Shown here: positions 1-8,514 of the stretch, piece by piece | Position numbering within the stretch: the first letter of the stretch is position 1 | Layout: each line of letters starts with the position of its first letter | Source: Bacteroidales bacterium | GTDB lineage: Bacteria > Bacteroidota > Bacteroidia > Bacteroidales > VadinHA17 | Direction: 5' to 3' | DNA length: 50,705 nucleotides | NCBI GenBank assembly: GCA_025358645.1 | Contig: JANYIW010000241.1 | Location: 1-50,705, forward strand | The notes under the pieces: generated by a model | Databases searched by the model: none | The model's input: the letters and a program-made list of their open reading frames with translations, nothing else | What the model was told of the DNA's origin: nothing | Position numbers and translations under genes: made by a program

Positions 1-75
1 ATATTGGTGAAAATGGATTGTTTCAAACTCGTTCTTTTTATATGCTGTATTTAATTCCAGGAATATTTCTCTCAT
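1..75 (-). CDS. Start of an unidentified gene, truncated by window edge
   Basis: An ATG at 73-75 (minus strand) opens a frame with no stop to the left edge: 25 codons, beginning MREIFLELNTAYKK. It starts 32 nt after the stop of the D12-class methyltransferase on the same strand, so the two are probably co-transcribed. By position it could be the cognate restriction endonuclease of a type II system. The 25 residues are too few to recognise any family, so that assignment is inference from context only. Confidence 0.4.
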   Translation of the reverse strand, partial: MREIFLELNTAYKKNEFETIHFHQY

Positions 76-107
76 AATTATTACTATATACTTTGCATGA
101 CAAAGTG

Positions 108-1139
108 TTATTGCTGGATTGTTGATACAAAATGTTTTTTCTTTGGTTTGCAAACGAATAAAATTTCTTGACTACCTGCGACACTTCCTTTTCCGCCTCT
201 GCCATTATGGTATGTTTTTGCTTCAACCGTTAGGTCTCTATATTTTGAAATTATTTTTTCAAATTCTTTAATTCCAGGATAGCTACGATTGTTGTAACTA
301 ATAAGCCAATTGGGAATTTCTTCTGAAAGTTCAAAGAGTTTTTCGAAAGATGTTATTACATCTCTTTTTTTATCAAACCCACTGAAACGTTGCGGTTCGT
401 ATCGTTTTATACCGTTTATAAATTCCTTTTCCTTCCAATATTCCGTGTAAGTTTCAAGTAAATGGTAAAATCCTTGATAGTCTGCATGACTGTCGCAATA
501 TGGAGGGTCAAAATAAGCTAAATCAATATTCTTAAGTGTCGGTAGTAAATCTAAAATGTTTTTATTAAAACTATGATTCTCCTGCTTGTTGTCAAAAATT
601 GCATGGTTATATTTAGGTAAAATTTCTTCAAAAATATCTTTTATTGGTCTTACCAAGCTTCTATTACGTTTTATTCTTTCTGGGTCGCTTGCATAAACTA
701 ATGCTTGAGTATGCCCGAAATGTCCCATTGTGATTTTTCTTGTCATACTACGATTAATCACGGCAAAGGCAATAGCTTGTTTAATTGAGTTATTAAGCAA
801 AAGGATGTTCGCTCTGAAATTATCCAAAAACTCAGCTTCATCTTTTTCGAAGAAAACATTTGTAAATGTATTCCCAATTAATTCAAAATCCTTTTTGTTT
901 TTAGCAGGTTGAAAAAGTAATTTCAAATCTTCATTAGTGAGTTTTATGTTTTTGTTTTCAATTAGAGCTAATCCTATTTGATTATTGAAGTTTAAAAAAT
1001 CATTTGTTATTGTTTTGTATCCCATTTGTTTAAATAGGAAAGCCACCGATTGTGAGCCCGCGAAGGCATCAATAGCAGTATTAACATTGTTAGGTATAAA
1101 TTTCTTTATCCAGGCTAAATGAGTATGTTTAGCTCCCAA
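108..1139 (-). CDS. D12-class DNA adenine-N6 methyltransferase
   Basis: Predicted to transfer a methyl group from S-adenosylmethionine to the N6 of adenine in a short DNA target. The N-terminus carries an AdoMet-binding segment (AIDAFAGSQSVAFLFKQMG, residues about 22-40) and an N-D pair near residue 46. The catalytic DPPY motif is at about residues 211-214 (AYFDPPYCDSHADYQGFYH), the order expected for the D12/Dam-like class. The start is odd. The first possible conventional start is TTG at 1137-1139, yet the frame is open back to a TAA at 1197-1199, and the codons just upstream encode PQYLGAK, which looks like the conserved YxGxK opening of this family. The real protein therefore probably starts upstream at a non-standard codon, or its 5' end has been disturbed. 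The target sequence cannot be read from the protein. It is probably half of a restriction-modification system with the gene at 1-75. Confidence 0.85.
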   Translation of the reverse strand: MGAKHTHLAWIKKFIPNNVNTAIDAFAGSQSVAFLFKQMGYKTITNDFLNFNNQIGLALIENKNIKLTNEDLKLLFQPAKNKKDFELIGNTFTNVFFEKDEAEFLDNFRANILLLNNSIKQAIAFAVINRSMTRKITMGHFGHTQALVYASDPERIKRNRSLVRPIKDIFEEILPKYNHAIFDNKQENHSFNKNILDLLPTLKNIDLAYFDPPYCDSHADYQGFYHLLETYTEYWKEKEFINGIKRYEPQRFSGFDKKRDVITSFEKLFELSEEIPNWLISYNNRSYPGIKEFEKIISKYRDLTVEAKTYHNGRGGKGSVAGSQEILFVCKPKKKHFVSTIQQ

Positions 1140-1488
1140 ATATTGAGGCTCTGGAAATTGATAGTTGAAATATATATATTCTTCAAAAAGTATTTTTTAT
1201 CTATTCTAAATTCAAACCGCTAAGTTACGTTTTTTACACTGGCGCTCAACGACTATGTAACCGCTATAGTGGAGTTTATTTTCTGACTTGGCTGTGGTGT
1301 CATTTTCGTTGTTTTCGTCCAGCTAGTAATTTACAACTATTTTGGACTCATTTGCAATAACTTTGCTTTCAATAGAAAGATTATATTGTATAAAAAAAGA
1401 GTAATATTAAAATTCCCGATGATCTGGCTTTTATTAGCTTTGATGGCAGCGATTGTTTTGATTTTTTATTCATAATAATTACTTTAAA
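1140..1488. other. Gene-free interval, 349 bp
   Basis: No convincing gene or RNA was seen. Positions 1215-1340 are less AT-rich than their flanks and contain a 12-nt near-palindrome at 1261-1272 (CCGCTATAGTGG, one G-T mismatch). The rest is AT-rich and presumably holds promoters for the lipoprotein gene (+) and the methyltransferase (-), although I found no clear TAnnTTTG element. The interval separates a probable accessory restriction-modification locus from housekeeping genes, so it could mark an insertion boundary. Confidence 0.4.
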
Positions 1489-2787
1489 ATGGAAGAGATG
1501 AAAAATGCAATAATTAAAAAGTGCAACACTGCATTATTACTGGTTTCATTGTTTTATTTGTTATCCTGTTCATCCACCTCGAATAATAAATCCAATAAGA
1601 TGAAAAACTCAGTTAACAAAATAACTTATGGTTCTGATGTAGCTTTTTTTAAAGCAAAAGGGATTAAAACTATTGAGTTAAAAGATGCTGAATCAAAAGC
1701 TTCAGTATTAATCATTCCTGGTTACCAGGGACGGGTCATGACAAGCACTGTCGGCGGGACTGACGGAATTAGTTTCGGTTGGATCAATTATAAGTTTATT
1801 GATGCTGCCATAGTCAGCAGTCAGTTTAATGCCTTTGGCGGTGAAGAACGCTTGTGGCTGGGCCCAGAAGGAGGACCATTTTCTATTTATTTTAAAAAAG
1901 GAAAGGACCAGGTTTTTTCAAATTGGGCAGTTCCAAAAGAGATCGATACTGAACCATTTGAAGTGGTTGATCAATCGCCGGAAAGCGTAAGTTTCAAAAA
2001 GGAATTTTCACTTGAAAATGCTTCCGGAACTAAGCTGGAAATTGGCATAGAGCGGACAGTCAGACTACTAAATGTCACAGCCGCAGAACGTGTCATAGGA
2101 TTAACTATTGATAAATCACTGCTTTTTGTAGGCTATGAATCGGAAAATACATTGATAAATAAAGGCAAATCAGACTGGACTGAGCAATCAGGCGCTTTAT
2201 CCGTATGGATGCTCGCCATGTTCAATCCATCAGAAAAAGGAGTTGTTTTCATACCTTTTAAAAAAGGGAGTGAAAGCGAATTTGGAAAGATCGTTACTGA
2301 TGATTATTTTGGTAAGGTTCCTTCTAACCGGCTCATCCTTAAGGATGGAATCTTATTCTTCAAAACCGATGGAAAATTCAGAAGTAAGATTGGTATATCA
2401 CCACAGCGTGCGCTGCCTTATTGTGGAAGCTATGACCCTGAAAAACAAGCATTAACCCTTCTGTGGCATTCTTCACCTGATGAACCATCAAAATATGTAA
2501 ACTCCAAATGGGGCGATCAGGAATTCCCATTTCGAGGTGATGAAGTCAACTCTTATAACGACGGACCGGTAGCTGATGGAAGTGTTATGGGACCTTTCTA
2601 TGAAATTGAGAGTTCTTCTCCTGCTGCAATGCTTTCTGCCGGAAGTAAAATTACTCATTACCAGAGGATCATTCATATAACAGGTAACGAAGATAAATTG
2701 AATTTAATTACCAAAAAACTTTTCAATTATTCAATATCGGGTATTAAAGGGGCTTTTAATCTTTTACCGGAGAACAGTGAAAAATAA
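1489..2787 (+). CDS. Conserved lipoprotein of unknown function (DUF6786-like)
   Basis: 432 residues with a lipoprotein signal peptide: a Lys-rich start, a hydrophobic stretch and a lipobox ending at Cys27 (YLLSCSS). An in-frame ATG at 1501 is an equally good start. The mature protein is rich in beta-strand patterns and in Gly/Pro/Trp motifs such as FNAFGGEERLWLGPEGG (about residues 115-131). I associate this pattern with a Bacteroidota family annotated as DUF6786, which may have an aldose-epimerase-like beta-sandwich; the family name is from memory. No catalytic residues could be assigned. It lies alone between the methyltransferase and the mechanosensitive channel. A weak hairpin follows (arms 2842-2849 and 2868-2875), with no T-tract to mark it as a terminator. 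Confidence 0.7.
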   Translation: MEEMKNAIIKKCNTALLLVSLFYLLSCSSTSNNKSNKMKNSVNKITYGSDVAFFKAKGIKTIELKDAESKASVLIIPGYQGRVMTSTVGGTDGISFGWINYKFIDAAIVSSQFNAFGGEERLWLGPEGGPFSIYFKKGKDQVFSNWAVPKEIDTEPFEVVDQSPESVSFKKEFSLENASGTKLEIGIERTVRLLNVTAAERVIGLTIDKSLLFVGYESENTLINKGKSDWTEQSGALSVWMLAMFNPSEKGVVFIPFKKGSESEFGKIVTDDYFGKVPSNRLILKDGILFFKTDGKFRSKIGISPQRALPYCGSYDPEKQALTLLWHSSPDEPSKYVNSKWGDQEFPFRGDEVNSYNDGPVADGSVMGPFYEIESSSPAAMLSAGSKITHYQRIIHITGNEDKLNLITKKLFNYSISGIKGAFNLLPENSEK

Positions 2788-2980
2788 ATGCCAAAAGGTC
2801 CGGATTATGTGTCAATGGTCTTCTTATTCGGTGGCCTCAGCCTTGTTTTGTTCTCTGATTGACAGAAAAAACAAGTAATAAATATAATAATGCGAGGACA
2901 TGCCAGGGCATGCCCCTGCTATTATAATTGTTTTCGTATAATTTTTTTTTACCAGAATAATATAAAGCTAAAAATATTCA

Positions 2981-3011
2981 TTCAGACAGATCAATAATTT
3001 ATCTATTTTTG
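2981..3011 (+). promoter_or_regulatory. Candidate Bacteroidota promoter for the MscS-type channel
   Basis: A TATTTTTG element (3004-3011) matches the TAnnTTTG -7 consensus. A TTC triplet at 2981-2983 lies 20 nt upstream in the place of the usual TTG. The element is 25 nt before the ATG at 3037. Confidence 0.4.
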
Positions 3012-3036
3012 CCACTAAATATTTAAGTTAACTGAT

Positions 3037-4302
3037 ATGCCAATAATGAATGATCCGGCAGTATGGTTTAAAGATTTATTTGTAAATGCCGGATTGAGTT
3101 ATAGCTTTTCTTCATTTCTCAGTACAATCGCACTTGTGGTGATTGTAATCCTGTTTAGCTGGGTTTCAAACCTTATTGCAAAAGCAATTATTCTTAAGAT
3201 TGTAACCAGGATTGTTAAAAAAACCACTAACACCTGGGATGATATTTTTCTGGAACAAAAGGTCTTCACCCGGTTATCTCATTTTGCTCCTTCGCTTGTT
3301 ATTTGGTTTATGGCATCGTGGGCTCTGACATCTTATCCTTCATGGCTAATTGTAATTCATAAACTCACCTATATCTATATGGTGTTTATTGGTATGGTTG
3401 TAATAAACTCATTTATAGAAGCATGGCATGAAATTTACAAAACGCTTCCTATTGCCCGGCATCGTCATATAAAAGGATATGTTCAATTGTTAAAGATATT
3501 TATAGTATTTATAACAATCCTTGCCATAATATCTGTCGTATTTAAAAAAGATATCAGCACTCTTATCGCCGGATTTGGCGCTATGGCTGCAGTTCTTATA
3601 CTTGTATTCAGAGATACTCTTCTCGGATTGGTTGCCAGTATTCAGCTTTCAGCCGACAAGATGCTTAAAATTGGTGATTGGATTTCAATACCTCGTCGTG
3701 ACGTTGATGGAGTTGTCATTGATATCACTCTTACTACTGTAAAGGTACAGAATTTCGACAAGACAATAATTACAGTTCCTACCTATTCACTTGTAAATGA
3801 CTCTTTTCAGAATTGGAAAGGGATGGAGGAAGCAGGTATCAGGCAGATTAAGAGATCAATATTTATTGATATGTCGAGTATCAGGTTTCTTGATAAAGAG
3901 TTAAAAGAAAGACTTTCAAGAGTCCCTGAATTAAAAGAGTTTATTGAATTAACAGAAAAACAAATTAATCTTTCAGGGAAAGGAAGTAACGATTTGGAGA
4001 CTCCTTTTTTCAATTCCTCACAAATAACCAATCTGGGAATTTTCAGGTTCTATGCTGAAACATATCTGAGACAGCATCCGCAGGTTGATTCCACCCAGAC
4101 AATTATTATGCGACATCGTCCATTTGAAGGGAATGGACTACCTTTACAACTATATCTCTTCACGAAAAACAATCAGTTCACTCCATTCGAAAACATGCAG
4201 TCCGGGATATTTGAACACCTTCTGGCAATAATGAATGAGTTTGGACTCAAAGTTTTTCAACAACCATCAGGTGATGACCTGCAAACCATATCGAAAAAAT
4301 GA
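3037..4302 (+). CDS. ybdG: MscS-family mechanosensitive channel, YbdG type
   Basis: Inner-membrane channel expected to open under membrane tension and release solutes during hypo-osmotic shock. At 421 residues it is close to E. coli YbdG. The N-terminal half holds about five hydrophobic segments, roughly at residues 22-45, 80-100, 108-128, 145-170 and 178-200. The pore-lining helix region (FGAMAAVLILVFRDTLLGLV) is followed by the MscS beta domain with KIGDWISIPRRDVDGVV. The stretch TTVKVQNFDKTIITVPTY leading into NDSFQNWKGM and KRSIFIDMSSIRF is very like YbdG and separates it from short MscS proteins. An alternative ATG lies at 3046. The transaldolase begins 32 nt downstream on the same strand, so the two are probably co-transcribed. 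Confidence 0.9.
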   Translation: MPIMNDPAVWFKDLFVNAGLSYSFSSFLSTIALVVIVILFSWVSNLIAKAIILKIVTRIVKKTTNTWDDIFLEQKVFTRLSHFAPSLVIWFMASWALTSYPSWLIVIHKLTYIYMVFIGMVVINSFIEAWHEIYKTLPIARHRHIKGYVQLLKIFIVFITILAIISVVFKKDISTLIAGFGAMAAVLILVFRDTLLGLVASIQLSADKMLKIGDWISIPRRDVDGVVIDITLTTVKVQNFDKTIITVPTYSLVNDSFQNWKGMEEAGIRQIKRSIFIDMSSIRFLDKELKERLSRVPELKEFIELTEKQINLSGKGSNDLETPFFNSSQITNLGIFRFYAETYLRQHPQVDSTQTIIMRHRPFEGNGLPLQLYLFTKNNQFTPFENMQSGIFEHLLAIMNEFGLKVFQQPSGDDLQTISKK

Positions 4303-4334
4303 ATTAGTTGAACTTCACATCAATACTTGAAACC

Positions 4335-5552
4335 ATGGCTGACTTAAGTACCAGAATTAGTGATTTTGTTTGGAAGAATCTTAATGAAAAACATGTTACT
4401 GGCAAAAGCGACCCCTTCTGGGAATCACTTCATAATACCGGTACAGAACTCTGGCTTGATACAGGGGATATGGACGAAGCCGAAGCAAACTGGTCGTCTG
4501 AAATGGCTGCTTTAACAACGAATAATTCCTTGTTGAACAATGAGATACAAAAGGGAATATATGATGTATTTATTTCCGAAGCTAAAGGTGTTGTAAGAGA
4601 TCTGTCACCGGACGATAGGGTTAAAGAGATTGCATTTATTTTAAATGCCCGGCATGCCCTGCGGCTGGCTTTAAAGTTTGGAGGATATGTGAGTGTCGAA
4701 CTTCACACCGATACTGCTCATGATATAAAAGCAATTCAATCTTATGGCAAAAGATTTCACGATATTTGTCCGGAACAGTTTATAGTAAAAGTTCCATTTA
4801 CTGCCGAAGGATTGATAGGAGCAAGACTTCTTAAGGATTCAGGAGTAAAAATCAATTTCACTCTTGGATTCAGCGCCCGCGAAAATGTACTTGTTACAAA
4901 AGTTTCAAGACCCGATTACGTGAATGTATTCCTCGGTAGAATCGGCGCCTATATAATCAACAACAAACTTGGTGATGGTTCAGGAGCCGGAGAGAAGGCA
5001 GTTATCTCATCGCAGAACTGGGTTACTGGTCTGTCAGCAGAGAATCCGTGGCAGACAAAACAGATAGCAGCAAGTTTGAGAAGTTATAATCAACTTGAAC
5101 TACTGGCGGGAACCGATGTATTTACTATGCCTCCAAAGGTAGCAGCTGCCGGACGAAAAGAATTAAGCGGAAAATTCTCATCACGGATTCATGAAAATTA
5201 TGACGTAAATATATTTGACAATGCAAAAGATGCTCATATTGAGAAATTCTGGGAAGTTGATAATAAAGTGATTAAGCTGGGAGATAGATTAGCGGTAAAA
5301 TTACCAGCAACTGGTTCAGAATTGATTCACATAGCTTATGATGAAGGTTGTGAAGATATGTTTCCATCCCTTACAAAAGAGGAGAAAGGTTTTATTGCTT
5401 CTGATGGAAAAATACCCCTTCACTCAAGATGGGAGAAAAAGATAAGTGAAGGCAAAATTGCCCCGGATACATTACTAACTCTGGCAGGGCTGGCTTCATT
5501 TAATGCAGATCAGCAGATGCTTGATCAGAGGATAAGAAGTATTATCGAATAA
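4335..5552 (+). CDS. Transaldolase-family protein, atypical
   Basis: Probable transaldolase of the non-oxidative pentose phosphate pathway, moving a dihydroxyacetone unit between sugar phosphates. A Schiff-base lysine is visible in FIVKVPFTAEG. Family-like strands include GTELWLDTGDMDEAE near the start and VKINFTLGFSARENVLV after the lysine. The frame could begin at a TTG (4308), but the ATG at 4335 fits the family start better and gives 405 residues. This is longer than classical TalB because of a C-terminal extension, and overall similarity to the classical enzyme looks modest, so substrate specificity may differ. The last 11 nt overlap the convergent rlmB gene. Confidence 0.82.
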   Translation: MADLSTRISDFVWKNLNEKHVTGKSDPFWESLHNTGTELWLDTGDMDEAEANWSSEMAALTTNNSLLNNEIQKGIYDVFISEAKGVVRDLSPDDRVKEIAFILNARHALRLALKFGGYVSVELHTDTAHDIKAIQSYGKRFHDICPEQFIVKVPFTAEGLIGARLLKDSGVKINFTLGFSARENVLVTKVSRPDYVNVFLGRIGAYIINNKLGDGSGAGEKAVISSQNWVTGLSAENPWQTKQIAASLRSYNQLELLAGTDVFTMPPKVAAAGRKELSGKFSSRIHENYDVNIFDNAKDAHIEKFWEVDNKVIKLGDRLAVKLPATGSELIHIAYDEGCEDMFPSLTKEEKGFIASDGKIPLHSRWEKKISEGKIAPDTLLTLAGLASFNADQQMLDQRIRSIIE

Positions 5553-6294
5553 TACAAAGTGACCTCTGTCTTACTATCTCATAAAGAAGAATACCGGCTG
5601 CTACCGATACATTAAGTGAACCTATTGTGCCTGTCATTGGTATTTTTAGCTGATGATCAGATAAAGCAATGAGCTCACGACTTATGCCTTTATCCTCAGA
5701 TCCAAGAATTAATACTGACGGTCCGGTTAATCCCACTTCTGAGGCTGACTCACCGGACTTTTCACCAGCGCAGAACACCTTGAGTCCCGATTCTTTAAGA
5801 TACTCTATGGAACGGACAATACTTTTTTCCCTGCAAACTGGGAATGAATGCAACGCTCCTGCTGATGTTTTAACTGCATCGGCAGTTATCCGGGCTGAAC
5901 CTTTTTCGGGAATAATTATAGCATGTGCTCCCAGACATTCTGCAGTTCGGACAATAGCGCCAAAATTCCTTACATCCGAGACTCCATCAAGCGCTATAAT
6001 CAGAGGATCTTCACCTTTTTCGAAAACCATAGGCAGCAGGTTGGCAATGTATTGATATTCAATCATTGATAGCCATGCCAGTACACCCTGATGGTTTTTC
6101 CTGGTTACAAGTTCTATTCGCTCAACGGGGACAATCTGATATACAATGTTATGAGCTTTGACCTCTGTCATTAATTCATGGTACAGTGATCCCTGAAGCC
6201 CCTGTTTTACCAGTAACCGATCGATCTGTTTTCCCGCTTTAATCGCCTCTATTACAGCATGCAATCCAAAAATACAATCTGTTTCTTTCTGCAT
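5542..6294 (-). CDS. rlmB: 23S rRNA (guanosine-2'-O-)-methyltransferase RlmB, TrmH/SpoU family
   Basis: Predicted to methylate the 2'-hydroxyl of a guanosine (G2251 in E. coli numbering) in the peptidyl-transferase region of 23S rRNA. The 250 residues show the small substrate-binding domain (IFGLHAVIEAIKAGKQIDRL, about 8-27). The SPOUT knot domain follows with its three motifs: NFGAIVRTAECLGA (motif 1), LILGSEDKGIS (motif 2) and IPMTGTIGSLNVSVAAGILLYE (motif 3, split around the knot). Length is normal for the family. It is the last gene of a minus-strand run, about 100 nt after the GWxTD lipoprotein gene. Another SpoU target (for example a tRNA ribose) cannot be excluded by eye. Confidence 0.92.
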   Translation of the reverse strand: MQKETDCIFGLHAVIEAIKAGKQIDRLLVKQGLQGSLYHELMTEVKAHNIVYQIVPVERIELVTRKNHQGVLAWLSMIEYQYIANLLPMVFEKGEDPLIIALDGVSDVRNFGAIVRTAECLGAHAIIIPEKGSARITADAVKTSAGALHSFPVCREKSIVRSIEYLKESGLKVFCAGEKSGESASEVGLTGPSVLILGSEDKGISRELIALSDHQLKIPMTGTIGSLNVSVAAGILLYEIVRQRSLCIIR

Positions 6295-6396
6295 AAATTA
6301 TATTATTTCAATCGAATTTTTGATTTAAAGGTTTCTGATTATTGAGAAAAAGAAACAACAAATGTTAACAATTTTGTTAAGCATTAAAGTTCCTGT

Positions 6397-7734
6397 TTAA
6401 TAATCTTTCGGATTATCGAGCCGGAAAACGATTCCTTTTCTCCAGCTGGCAATTGCCTTGTCCCAGAAAGTTACAAGAGTTTCACTTCGGCTCAGGTAAA
6501 AATCATTATCGGAGAAGTTGTTTTTTCTTTTTTTAAAGTTGAAGAAAAGATATGAATCAGTTACTGTGAATCTGCCGCCCCATCTGGATTTTATCACAGG
6601 TTTCTTATAACCCCAGCTCTCTCCTTCAGATGTTTTATAGACTTTGTCAGGCGGTCCGTAGATAATATAGATCATACCTCTTTCACTTCGCCATCCTTCT
6701 TTGTATGAGGTAAAATAGTAATTTGAATATAGTGTCCTCGTATAATAGATCCGGATTAGTTCCCGGGCTTTATCAACATTACCTCCACATTTAATCCAGA
6801 ATGCATCAAGAGCTGCTTTTGGTTTCACGGCAGACCTTAATTCAGTCATTTCATCCACGGATGCCAGGTAAGACAAAGGCGCTATCATAACCTCAGGTGT
6901 AGTCAGCTTCGGATATGTAGCACCTAAATTTAAAAATGTGAATCCATCCTTAATACTCCTGTCGACCGAGCAGAGATATATTCCTTCTCTCGGGAACATA
7001 ATTGGTAATGTATCGGAATATGGGATTGCCACTACCCGAGTTGGCTCATAATCAAGTGTCTTTTCAGGGAGAAGCATAGATGGAGGATCAGGTACTTCGA
7101 TGAATGGCTTGTAAAATGAGATAAACAGACTGTCAACATGCCCGCGGGTATAAACCAGGTTGACATATTCATCAATTCTTAACACAGGGCTGAAAAGTTC
7201 ATTTTTATCTATATGACCCTGAACTCTGAAATTGTATCTGTTGTTATACGAAAGTGTATTAAATTGAACGAAATCCTGTGCTACTATAAGTCGGAGCCTG
7301 TCGAGAATCTTTATCTCAGCAAGGTACTCAGCACTCTTTTCTACTTTCAGAGGTATACTAAAAATATATTCCTGCTTACCGGTAACTTTCACAATGCTTA
7401 AGTTTAATACAGCTGTATCAGCAAGTGTTTTACCCTGGCTTATACTATAAAGTTTAACTGTAAGTAGTACCGCAGCAGTCGGAACGCCCTGGGGATTAGC
7501 TTCAGAGAAAAAAAGATCGTTGATGGAAAACCTGACAGACAATACCGATGATTCATCTGTCTGATTAACAACAATAAATTTTGGATTAATCGGACTTTTT
7601 GTGGGATTATACAAATAGGACAGATCTTTGTAGTCAACTGCCTGTTGCGTAGTTTTACATGAACTGATAACAGAGGCAAGAAGAATACCGGATATCAGTA
7701 AACAAATGGCCCTGTTTGAAATACTTTTGATCAT
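6397..7734 (-). CDS. GWxTD-domain lipoprotein
   Basis: An upstream in-frame start at 7854 would overlap the thioesterase gene by 104 nt. The ATG at 7734 is preferred because it opens directly into a lipoprotein signal peptide (MIKSISNRAICLLISGILL) with lipobox VISSCKTT. That gives 445 residues and a 16-nt gap to the upstream gene. The C-terminal third contains YKEGWRSERGMIYIIYGPPD, the conserved core of the GWxTD family (here GWRSERG). The family is common in Bacteroidota and related phyla and is of unknown function. The N-terminal region reads as beta-sandwich-like repeats. Likely attached to a periplasm-facing or surface leaflet by its lipid anchor. Confidence 0.85.
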   Translation of the reverse strand: MIKSISNRAICLLISGILLASVISSCKTTQQAVDYKDLSYLYNPTKSPINPKFIVVNQTDESSVLSVRFSINDLFFSEANPQGVPTAAVLLTVKLYSISQGKTLADTAVLNLSIVKVTGKQEYIFSIPLKVEKSAEYLAEIKILDRLRLIVAQDFVQFNTLSYNNRYNFRVQGHIDKNELFSPVLRIDEYVNLVYTRGHVDSLFISFYKPFIEVPDPPSMLLPEKTLDYEPTRVVAIPYSDTLPIMFPREGIYLCSVDRSIKDGFTFLNLGATYPKLTTPEVMIAPLSYLASVDEMTELRSAVKPKAALDAFWIKCGGNVDKARELIRIYYTRTLYSNYYFTSYKEGWRSERGMIYIIYGPPDKVYKTSEGESWGYKKPVIKSRWGGRFTVTDSYLFFNFKKRKNNFSDNDFYLSRSETLVTFWDKAIASWRKGIVFRLDNPKDY

Positions 7735-7750
7735 GTACAAAATTAATATA

Positions 7751-8512
7751 TTATTTGTTACCTTTTTTCCATTCAATTCTAATCCTGCAAAGTTCCTTAT
7801 TATCATTAATTCTGAATATCGAATGGTTATGGAAAGTGCCATTTTCATTTTCAAAAGATGTTCTTATCATTATCTCTTCATCAAACCTGGACTCTGCAAG
7901 ATAATTAATTTCAGCAGATTGAGGATTATTATTCATTACAAAATCGAGATCGTAGCTGTCACTCACCCATTTAAGATACCTGACGTTGTTAGTATGTAGA
8001 TTTACATCAAGATCGCTTACTTTAATTCTGAAAAGTGGAGTCAGACGGCCATTTTCTGCGGCAGCATCAATTTTTGCAGCGTATCGGATGGAAGAATTTT
8101 CAGTATGCAGATTGGGGTTGTATTGCGAAAGGATAGAATCAGGTCTCTGGACTTTTTTTGTGGTACGATCAAGAATTAACCACGATGATGAACCTGATGC
8201 AATGTGTCTTCCATCTGAATATCTGACTTCATAATTTCTGAGGGCAAATAATTTATCTGTCCCGTTTGGCCATGTCTTCAGAATTATTGAGTCTGCCCAT
8301 AATGGCCATTTATTTATTTCAGCATAAATCCTTGAAAGAACCCAGAAACGGTTATCTCGCATCAGGTCGTCCCGGCCGAATCCAAGTTTAATAGCGTGAT
8401 CGGATGCAATATCCTGCATATAATTAAAAAGGGAATATAAATTAAGCTTTCCATCAGGCCCTGTTTCATAAACATGAACCCTGTATTCTTTTTCAAACTG
8501 AAGCAGATTCAT
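7751..8512 (-). CDS. Acyl-ACP thioesterase (FatA/FatB-like)
   Basis: Predicted cytosolic enzyme that hydrolyses acyl-acyl carrier protein to free fatty acid and ACP. The 253 residues form a double hotdog fold. The N-terminal hotdog starts with EKEYRVHVYETGPDGKL and includes the helix FNYMQDIASDHAIKLGFG. The second hotdog carries LDVNLHTNNVRYLKWVSDSYD, containing the Asn and His expected at the active site (DxNxHxNNxxYxxW). The start ATG at 8510-8512 lies 2 nt after the stop of the ABC-F gene, and the GWxTD gene follows after 16 nt, so all three are probably one transcript. Confidence 0.9.
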   Translation of the reverse strand: MNLLQFEKEYRVHVYETGPDGKLNLYSLFNYMQDIASDHAIKLGFGRDDLMRDNRFWVLSRIYAEINKWPLWADSIILKTWPNGTDKLFALRNYEVRYSDGRHIASGSSSWLILDRTTKKVQRPDSILSQYNPNLHTENSSIRYAAKIDAAAENGRLTPLFRIKVSDLDVNLHTNNVRYLKWVSDSYDLDFVMNNNPQSAEINYLAESRFDEEIMIRTSFENENGTFHNHSIFRINDNKELCRIRIEWKKGNK

Positions 8513-8514
8513 TT

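Noticed and set aside
38-226. 62-residue minus-strand frame overlapping the end of the methyltransferase
   Set aside because: Overlaps the methyltransferase 3' end; the ATG at 73-75 in another frame, open to the window edge, fits the operon layout better.
2906-2915. GGGCATGCCC palindrome as an operator
   Set aside because: A single 10-nt palindrome with no second copy or known regulator nearby; chance is likely.
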